Source: Marinagarivorans sp. UBA5868 (lineage in GTDB: Bacteria; Pseudomonadota; Gammaproteobacteria; Pseudomonadales; Cellvibrionaceae). Taken from it: DNA of 6,213 bases. The position numbers and the translations under genes were made by a program. This document shows positions 1 to 4,551 of this stretch, in pieces. The stretch is taken from NCBI GenBank assembly GCA_002432095.1, contig DJFQ01000094.1, positions 1 through 6,213 on the forward strand. The letters are read 5' to 3'. Under the pieces are notes generated by a model. That model ran no database searches and was not told the origin of the DNA. It saw nothing but the letters and a program-made list of their open reading frames with translations. Within the stretch, counting starts at the first letter, position 1. Every line of letters starts with the position of its first letter.

Positions 1-1830
1 ACTGCGGCTTATTTCATTGATCGAATCACTGGCGTGAACCGTCAGACGGTATTGACCAGGTTCTGCCACCGTCGCGGAGAAGGTATTTCCATCGCGGCTC
101 AACGTCAGCGTCTGAGCAGGCGCATCGTCGGCTAGATTGTCCAGCTCTGCATTGAGTTCGAGCTCAAGTGCCGGGTCCCAATACACACTGCCAGCTACCT
201 GCACCGGGGCAAAATACGATGTTGCGCGAGGCGCACTCAGCGTCAAATCCAATTCCGCCGGCTCGCGGTACTGCAGACGAATTGAGTCGCTTTCGACTTG
301 CTGAGGGAAACTGTCCTGCGCCTGAATCACCAAATCGTAAATGCCCGGCGCCAGATCGTATTCGGCAAACTGGAGGCTCAAGAAGAAGGCACCGGTCGCT
401 GAATCCCAGCCGTCAATTTGTGCATCACCATTCATCAGCAGCGGAATTTCCACCGGCGCGACTTCGGAATCCACCGGCTGCAGCAGCAATGAGACGTTTT
501 CCAGGGGAAACGCGGGCGACGCTGTGACGCGGCCTGCCAATTCCACTACCGGCTGAAGAATCTCAAACTCTCCCGCGGCCACTGGCTCGGTGAAGGTTGC
601 GCTCAATAGCGGCACTTGGTAATTAAAGACAATGCTCTGCTCGGCCAGCGCGAGGTGGCTGTCCTGCACCTGGACACGCAGCGTATTTGCGCCGTTATTC
701 AAAACATCTGTTGCTACGGTGCCCACAAAGTCACCGCTCTCGGTCACATCCAGCGGAATCGACACTTCGCCTTCCCCGCGTTCCAACACCGCGGTAACGG
801 AGCCGCTCAGCGCGCGATCCCAAGTGGCGGAGCCACGTATGGCGACATCGCGATAATAGGTATTCGCCGCAACGGGAGAATCAACGACCAGGGTCGGCGC
901 AGTTGCGCGATAACGCACCAGCAACTGATCGCTCACACCAGACAGGCCGTCCTGCAACTCTGCTCTTACCCGCAGACGATAATCGCTGAACCCATATGAG
1001 CTTTCGATGAAGTCATAAGAGATCGTGGCCAACTGATCCTCCGCTGACCAGACCTCATCCGCTGCAAACTCCACCATCGGCAACCAGACGCCGCTCACCT
1101 GCTGCTCGATAACAAAAGCGCTGGGCTGAGGAAGGATATTGGCTTCAATAATTGCCCTAAAACGGAATTCCCCGGCGGTCTCAACAAAACCATCGTCCAC
1201 CACTGGATAGCCGTGCTCGACGACGACCTCAATTACAGGATCTACATACACAAACTCGACAGTCGCCTGAGTCTCGACACGACCGTCCGATAAAGTGACC
1301 GTCAGTTGATAGGCGCCAGGCTCCGTAACCACACCGACGAAACTCTGCCCCTCAACCGTCAAAGGCACAACTTGCAGCTCATCACTGTCGGTGGATTGCA
1401 GAACCGCACTCAGCTCCGCGACCAACGCGGGATCGACGCTGAACGTACCCTCAATATTCACCGCGGCGTAATTAGTGCTCCCCGATGTTGGCGATTCAAT
1501 CGAAATTTGCGGCAGCAGAGGCACCCGGTACATAAACGTCTGCGGCTCGCTCGACACACTGCGGACCCCGTCACTTGCTACGACCACCAGGGTGTATTCA
1601 CCTGTCGGCAGATCCACCGGCAATGGCATCCGTGCGGCGAAAGTGCCGTCGCTCAGCGTCCAACTGGGCAAATCCAACAAGGTTGTTTCAGCAACTTGCT
1701 GCTCATCGAGATAAAGCCCGGCCGTTACTTCAACCAATTGCAATGCGGGATCGAACACCAGATCCCCGTTCAGCAATAACTCGGGCTGGAGCACTTCGCC
1801 ATCACCAAAAGATTGCAGCCCGATGGCCAG
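1..1830 (-). repeat. Tandem Ig-like modules after the polyserine linker
   Basis: From residue 633 to the window edge the protein is a series of diverged beta-sandwich modules joined by short 'YRVPL', 'YQVP' and 'YREP' junctions. Related positions recur: S-P/A-P near the start, Y-x-x-V-x-I/V-x-G, then a DPAL box (659-662, 765-768, 1184-1187, and DRAL at 970-973), then G-x-x-F-x-x-x-V-x-EPG-x-Y-x-LTV-x-x-SD. Modules 2 (738-827) and 6 (1158 onward) are most alike. Modules 3 and 5 are longer and lack the DPAL box. The divergence implies old duplication rather than recent tandem copying. Assignment to a specific Ig-like Pfam family was not possible by eye. Confidence 0.75.
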
Positions 1831-3726
1831 AGGCAAGTAGCCCGAACTGCTGGAGCTGGAGCTAGACGAGCTGCTGCTGGAGGAACTGGAAGAGCTTGAG
1901 CTTGATGAGCTGGAACTTGAACTGGACGATGAACTGCTGCTTGCAGAGCTACTGCTGCTTGATGAACTGGAGCTACTGGACGAACTGGAGCTGGAAGAAC
2001 TCGAAGAACTGGATGAGCTACTGCTGGAAGAACTCGAGGATGCACTACTGCTCGAAGATGAACTGCTCGACGAACTTGAACTGGAGGACGAACTGCTCGA
2101 AGAGCTTGAGCTGGAACTTGATGAGCTCGATGACGAGCCGCTGGATGACGCGCTAGAGCTGCTCGATGAGCTTGAGGAACTGCTGCTTGAAGACGAACTA
2201 CTCGAAGAAGAGCTGCTGCTGGAACTCGAAGAGCTGCTAGAAGAGCTATTACCCGATGAGCTCGAACTGGCCGATGAAGAACTACTGCTTGATGAACTTG
2301 AACTGCCGGAAGACGAACTGGCCGACGACGAGCTGCTTGAAGCACTGGAACTGCTTGAGCTGGATGCACTGGAACTTGACGAGCTTGATGACGAACTGGA
2401 AGACGAAGAAGCATCACCACTGGACGATGAACTGCTAGAGGAACTGCCCGACGAAGAACTGCTTGATGAACTGGCACTGCTCTCACCGTCATAGCGGAAT
2501 GTCATCACCGGTACACGATGATTGTTTGCGATAGTGCCGCGCGCCAGCCGGTCCTCGCCACCCCAAAAGACTCTCAACTCATAATCGGTGGGCAAATCGC
2601 CGGCGTGTTCGACCCAAACGGTGTACTCGCCAGGGGCAGCATAATCCGGCCAGAACGCGTTTTCCCAACCATTACTTTCGCCTTCCGGGCGTTCAAAAAA
2701 GCCCTGGGCACCGAGACACTCAACCGGAGAGTTATCCACCCCCAAGGTATTGGCGCAGGGATCGGTGATTTCCAAATTGAGATTTTCCAGCGGCTCTTGC
2801 CAGGACAAATTTGCCCGGACAACACCTGCGGAACCACTTAACTCGTTCTGCTCTGCATCGGATTCATCAGTAACAACCGGCTTGGTGGTCGGGTATGCAA
2901 TGCCCTGCTGCGCGTATGTCGGATCGACGATTACGCCGATGCCGCGAATCTGGGTTCTGTTCGGGTCGTTTGGGTTGTCAGGATCGTAGACCTGCAGCTC
3001 AAAATACTCGGAGTCCTCGGGCTGCTCATCCTGGATAAGCCCAATATCGACGACCTTCTCACTCTCACCTATTTGAAAAACAAAGCGCGTTTCCTCCGCA
3101 CCCTCATAATCCTCACCACTGTAAGCCGTTCCATCAATCGTTCTATAAGCCAGTACCAGAGGCTCTTCCACCGGGTTCTGCAGTTGTACAAGAAAACTAA
3201 CGGTGTCTTCATTTTCACTGGTAGCAATGCTAACCACCTTCGCCGCGCTTTCCAGCGGCTGCACCATCACCGTCGCGATGTCAGAATTAGCGAAGTCGTC
3301 GACGTCGACCCCGTAAAGCCGAAATACCAGCTTGGTTGCACTCGCAACGTCGGGAGTCAGAATAGAGGTTTGGGGCTCCAGCGGATTGAGAATGGGGACG
3401 GGAGGCCCTTCAATCTGAGTCCACCGCGCCAGACGGATAGGCACATCGGATTGGCTTTCCACACTCCCGTTCAATCCCACCAGCAAATTCGAATCAGCAA
3501 ATTGCAACCCGCCCGCGTTGACCTCAACACGATTTTCACTGTCATTGCCGGGCTTGAGAACGCCCACTTGGTCATCGTCAATCAGCTCTTCCAGGTCATC
3601 CAACGCCACACCGACGGGCTGTTCTTGCGTGGAGGTGATTTGTGAACTGTCTTGCGAGCAGCCCGAGCCGAGTGTGACACCCAGGAAAATCACCCAGATT
3701 GCCAACAGACCGTGGAAAGTTTTCAT
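1..3726 (-). CDS. Large multidomain surface lipoprotein with polyserine linker and Ig-like modules (C-terminus off the left edge)
   Basis: The frame is open for 1242 codons from the ATG at 3726 to the window edge. A GGAG lies 6 nt before the start. Residues 1-23 form a lipoprotein-type signal: K2, a hydrophobic core at 7-19, then LGSGC with Cys23 as lipidation site; Ser24 favours outer-membrane sorting. In order: an acidic stretch (40-53); a degenerate PKD/K319L-like domain (about 65-156, with VNAG, LNGS, RWTQIEGP and LTPDV); a Calx-beta domain (about 163-268, with TIDGTAYSGEDY); a beta-sandwich (about 298-410, with NLNLEITDPCANT and PGEYTV; C324 and C337 could pair); a polyserine linker (416-628); and Ig-like modules of 85-115 residues at about 633-735, 738-827, 830-940, 944-1037, 1042-1154 and 1158 onward. 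No enzyme domain is visible. The family is not recognised as a whole; adhesion, glycan binding or a scaffold role is inferred. A catalytic or anchoring domain could lie beyond the edge. It diverges from the 4330 gene. Confidence 0.93.
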   Translation of the reverse strand, partial: MKTFHGLLAIWVIFLGVTLGSGCSQDSSQITSTQEQPVGVALDDLEELIDDDQVGVLKPGNDSENRVEVNAGGLQFADSNLLVGLNGSVESQSDVPIRLARWTQIEGPPVPILNPLEPQTSILTPDVASATKLVFRLYGVDVDDFANSDIATVMVQPLESAAKVVSIATSENEDTVSFLVQLQNPVEEPLVLAYRTIDGTAYSGEDYEGAEETRFVFQIGESEKVVDIGLIQDEQPEDSEYFELQVYDPDNPNDPNRTQIRGIGVIVDPTYAQQGIAYPTTKPVVTDESDAEQNELSGSAGVVRANLSWQEPLENLNLEITDPCANTLGVDNSPVECLGAQGFFERPEGESNGWENAFWPDYAAPGEYTVWVEHAGDLPTDYELRVFWGGEDRLARGTIANNHRVPVMTFRYDGESSASSSSSSSSGSSSSSSSSSGDASSSSSSSSSSSSSSASSSSSSSASSSSSSASSSSGSSSSSSSSSSSASSSSSGNSSSSSSSSSSSSSSSSSSSSSSSSSSSSSSSSASSSGSSSSSSSSSSSSSSSSSSSSSSSSSSSSSSSASSSSSSSSSSSSSSSSSSSSSSSSSSSSSSSSASSSSSSSSSSSSSSSSSSSSSSSSSSSSSSSSSGYLPLAIGLQSFGDGEVLQPELLLNGDLVFDPALQLVEVTAGLYLDEQQVAETTLLDLPSWTLSDGTFAARMPLPVDLPTGEYTLVVVASDGVRSVSSEPQTFMYRVPLLPQISIESPTSGSTNYAAVNIEGTFSVDPALVAELSAVLQSTDSDELQVVPLTVEGQSFVGVVTEPGAYQLTVTLSDGRVETQATVEFVYVDPVIEVVVEHGYPVVDDGFVETAGEFRFRAIIEANILPQPSAFVIEQQVSGVWLPMVEFAADEVWSAEDQLATISYDFIESSYGFSDYRLRVRAELQDGLSGVSDQLLVRYRATAPTLVVDSPVAANTYYRDVAIRGSATWDRALSGSVTAVLERGEGEVSIPLDVTESGDFVGTVATDVLNNGANTLRVQVQDSHLALAEQSIVFNYQVPLLSATFTEPVAAGEFEILQPVVELAGRVTASPAFPLENVSLLLQPVDSEVAPVEIPLLMNGDAQIDGWDSATGAFFLSLQFAEYDLAPGIYDLVIQAQDSFPQQVESDSIRLQYREPAELDLTLSAPRATSYFAPVQVAGSVYWDPALELELNAELDNLADDAPAQTLTLSRDGNTFSATVAEPGQYRLTVHASDSINEISRS
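1843..2481 (-). repeat. Polyserine linker of 213 residues within the lipoprotein
   Basis: Residues 416-628 contain 197 serines by hand count; the 16 others are Ala, Gly, one Asp and one Asn. The longest pure serine run is the last 33 residues (596-628), followed by GYLPL. All six serine codons are used in a mixed order, so this is low-complexity protein rather than a simple DNA microsatellite. Long polyserine linkers are known from secreted polysaccharide-degrading proteins of Cellvibrio, Saccharophagus and Teredinibacter, where they act as flexible spacers between modules. Here the linker separates the lipid-anchored N-terminal domains from the Ig-like array. Its periodic TCN/AGY composition creates long meaningless open frames on both strands. 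Confidence 0.97.
2497..2835 (-). other. Beta-sandwich domain of the 'DLDLxVTDPxGN' type in the lipoprotein
   Basis: Residues about 298-410 begin GSAGVVRANLSW and contain NLNLEITDPCANT, then ENAFWPDYAAPGEYTVWVEH and YELRVFWGG. This order (leucine-rich strand, TDPxGN turn, a mid-domain ENxxW segment, PGxYTVxV strand) resembles the YfaP/DUF2135-like domains of exported bacterial proteins. The two cysteines, C324 and C337, are the only ones besides the lipidated Cys23 in the visible protein, so a disulfide is plausible. The family call is tentative. Confidence 0.5.
2923..3240 (-). other. Calx-beta domain of the lipoprotein
   Basis: Residues about 163-268 show the Calx-beta pattern: a strand-rich start (VVSIATSENEDTVSFLVQL), the signature TIDGTAYSGEDY near 197-207, then an F-x-x-GE-x-x-x-x-V strand (FQIGESEKVVDIGLIQDEQ) and E-D-S-E-YFELQV. 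Calx-beta domains bind Ca2+ through acidic residues in many extracellular adhesins and in Na/Ca exchangers. Asp and Glu are abundant here (E171, E205, D206, D233, E234, E237, D238, E240), which fits calcium binding, but this is not demonstrated. Confidence 0.8.
3658..3726 (-). other. Lipoprotein signal peptide (SPase II type)
   Basis: These 23 codons encode a short N-region with Lys2, a hydrophobic segment (LLAIWVIFLGVTL) and the sequence LGSGC. Cys23 is the predicted lipid-modified residue. The lipobox is imperfect, because Gly rather than Leu or Val sits at -3, although Ser at -2 and Gly at -1 fit. Ser24 after the cysteine is not the Asp that retains lipoproteins in the inner membrane, so outer-membrane delivery by Lol is expected. 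A plain Sec signal peptide is the alternative. Confidence 0.75.
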
Positions 3727-3740
3727 GCGGTACTCCGTCC
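3727..3740 (-). promoter_or_regulatory. Ribosome binding site of the lipoprotein gene
   Basis: Read on the minus strand, the sequence before the ATG is CGGACGGAGTACCGC. GGAG (complement of 3733-3736) lies 6 nt before the start codon, a good Shine-Dalgarno position. It fixes the start at 3726, which also gives a complete signal peptide. Confidence 0.75.
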
Positions 3741-3774
3741 GATTGATGGTTTAGGTCCAACTTACTGGAGGGGA

Positions 3775-3804
3775 TATATAAAGAAGGATGAATTCGATGC
3801 GCAA
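3775..3804 (-). promoter_or_regulatory. Candidate sigma-70-like promoter of the lipoprotein gene
   Basis: On the minus strand a TTGCGC (complement of 3799-3804) lies 18 bp before a TATATA (3775-3780), which is about 50 bp from the start codon. The -10 element is plausible and the -35 element is poor (TTG only). This is the best match near the gene, but AT-rich flanks make chance matches likely. Confidence 0.25.
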
Positions 3805-3955
3805 TTTACTGCTGACAAACACATAATCGCAGTGAAAAAATACCGCCACAGTATTAACGCCCACTGCCGCCGACCTATCATCTAAAGCTGACGGCAACTA
3901 TCCAAACGCGGACTACAGAAACTCGGAAAGGAAGAAAGGCTAATTCGCCTGAGGG

Positions 3956-3980
3956 GTGGTTCACTGCGCGAGTGATTCAC
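3956..3980. repeat. GTGRTTCAC repeat pair with nested inverted repeat
   Basis: GTGGTTCAC (3956-3964) and GTGATTCAC (3972-3980) are direct repeats 16 bp apart; the second is a perfect odd palindrome (GTGA-T-TCAC). Between them TCACT (3961-3965) and AGTGA (3971-3975) form an inverted repeat around GCGCG. This has the look of a regulator binding site but does not match the CRP spacing (TGTGA-N6-TCACA). It may be chance. Confidence 0.35.
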
Positions 3981-4080
3981 ATAGACGCGACAATTCGCAA
4001 GCATCCCGGGCGCCGATTCTACTCCAAGGATTTGCCCCTCTCAATGAATCGACTGAACGGAAAAAGCCACGCGACAAAAA

Positions 4081-4110
4081 TATAGACGCCAGGGACTTTC
4101 TATAAACGCC
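4081..4110. repeat. Pair of TATARACGCC direct repeats, 20-bp period
   Basis: TATAGACGCC at 4081-4090 and TATAAACGCC at 4101-4110 differ at one base and start exactly 20 bp apart, about two helical turns. Related copies occur at 3852-3861 (TATTAACGCC) and 3980-3989 (CATAGACGCG), all in the same orientation. They could be binding sites for a regulator of one of the divergent genes. No known operator was recognised. Confidence 0.45.
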
Positions 4111-4257
4111 AAGTAGTGACCAAAACATACTCAAAGTGAACAAAAACCAATAACAAGGACTGATATAGATTCAAAAAAATACCATCACTTATTAAACAAA
4201 TTGAACCGCTAATCATAAGAACGAATTAATTTATTCTCTGGATAAATTCTTGGGTGT

Positions 4258-4299
4258 CCGCGCGGAGATTGCCTAGGATGGTCATCCTTAAGTACCATC
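4258..4299 (+). promoter_or_regulatory. Inverted repeats in the leader of the 58-residue gene
   Basis: CCGCGCGG (4258-4265) is an 8-bp palindrome. AGGATG (4275-4280) and CATCCT (4283-4288) are perfect arms around GT. GATGGT (4277-4282) and ACCATC (4294-4299) are arms of a second, overlapping hairpin with an 11-nt loop. The last two share bases and cannot form together. All lie 31 to 72 nt before the ATG at 4330, so they could be an operator or a leader structure if transcription starts upstream. Confidence 0.3.
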
Positions 4300-4329
4300 G
4301 CGGCACTCTCATTTGCAGTCCGCCGGCCC

Positions 4330-4506
4330 ATGAACCGCCAAAGCCCTCTTATCCTGTTACTCCTGGTCGCCTACATTTTCCTTCCAATGGTGTTCCAATG
4401 GGCTACAGATGCACTGAATGGCTGGTACAAACCTTTTATTATCTGGATCGCCGTTATCATCGGTGCCTATCTGCTGCAAAAGCGGGATCGGCGCAATGAA
4501 CCTTGA
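4330..4506 (+). CDS. Small two-helix membrane protein upstream of the transporter-sensor (CbrX-like position)
   Basis: The ATG at 4330 opens a 58-codon frame ending with TGA at 4504-4506. The product begins MNRQSPLILLLLVAYIFLPM, giving a first hydrophobic helix (about 6-24). A short loop WATDALNGWYKP follows, then a second helix (about 35-50, PFIIWIAVIIGAYLLQ) and a basic tail (KRDRRNEP). The tail suggests that its C-terminus, and hence both ends, face the cytoplasm. No other start codon follows the in-frame stop at 4243-4245. No Shine-Dalgarno is visible before it (CCGCCGGCCC). It is the only small gene directly before the transporter-type sensor, 45 nt away. In Pseudomonas, cbrX likewise encodes a tiny hydrophobic protein directly upstream of cbrA. 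Homology to CbrX is inferred from size, topology and position, not from alignment. Confidence 0.82.
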   Translation: MNRQSPLILLLLVAYIFLPMVFQWATDALNGWYKPFIIWIAVIIGAYLLQKRDRRNEP

Positions 4507-4551
4507 TCTGCGAATCCGTAAATTCCGCCCCTCACCGTATTTCTACTTTCG

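Larger units (their letters stand above)
3727..4329. other. 603-bp divergent intergenic region without a supported gene
   Basis: This stretch separates the minus-strand lipoprotein gene from the plus-strand membrane-protein/sensor pair, so it should carry both promoters. The right half (about 4060-4250) is markedly AT-rich compared with the genes. It contains TAT(T/A)(A/G)ACGCC repeats, two GTG(G/A)TTCAC 9-mers, A-tracts with roughly helical spacing, and small inverted repeats near 4258-4299. A very weak plus-strand promoter candidate is TTGAAC (4201-4206) with TTAATT (4226-4231), spaced 19 bp. No tRNA, terminator with a T-run, or protein with recognisable composition was found. A small RNA cannot be excluded. 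Confidence 0.7.

Noticed and set aside
1896..2438. Plus-strand frames rich in Ser, Leu, Asn, Trp and Cys
   Set aside because: They are antisense shadows of the serine codons and have no domain-like composition or ribosome binding site.
1843..2481. A CRISPR-like or satellite-like repeat impression
   Set aside because: There are no constant repeat units separated by unique spacers; the periodicity is codon-level (3 bp) and translates to polyserine.
1770..2492. A 240-codon minus-strand frame rich in Arg, Val, Ala, Pro and His
   Set aside because: It overlaps the polyserine region in another frame of the same strand. The serine codon pattern (TCN/AGY) read out of frame gives long stop-free but repetitive sequence; the serine frame is continuous with recognisable domains on both sides.
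3865..3896. TGCCG ... CGGCA inverted repeat as a terminator
   Set aside because: The stem is only 5 bp with a 22-nt loop and no T-run follows on either strand, and no gene ends here.
3961..4143. A 60-codon minus-strand frame in the intergenic region
   Set aside because: It has no clear Shine-Dalgarno, no recognisable motif, and a composition consistent with chance; it spans the repeats and AT-rich DNA.
4254..4499. An 81-codon plus-strand frame overlapping the small membrane protein gene
   Set aside because: It starts with GTG, is rich in Arg, Pro and His, and lies out of frame with the 58-residue frame, which has two clean hydrophobic helices and a sensible position before the sensor gene.
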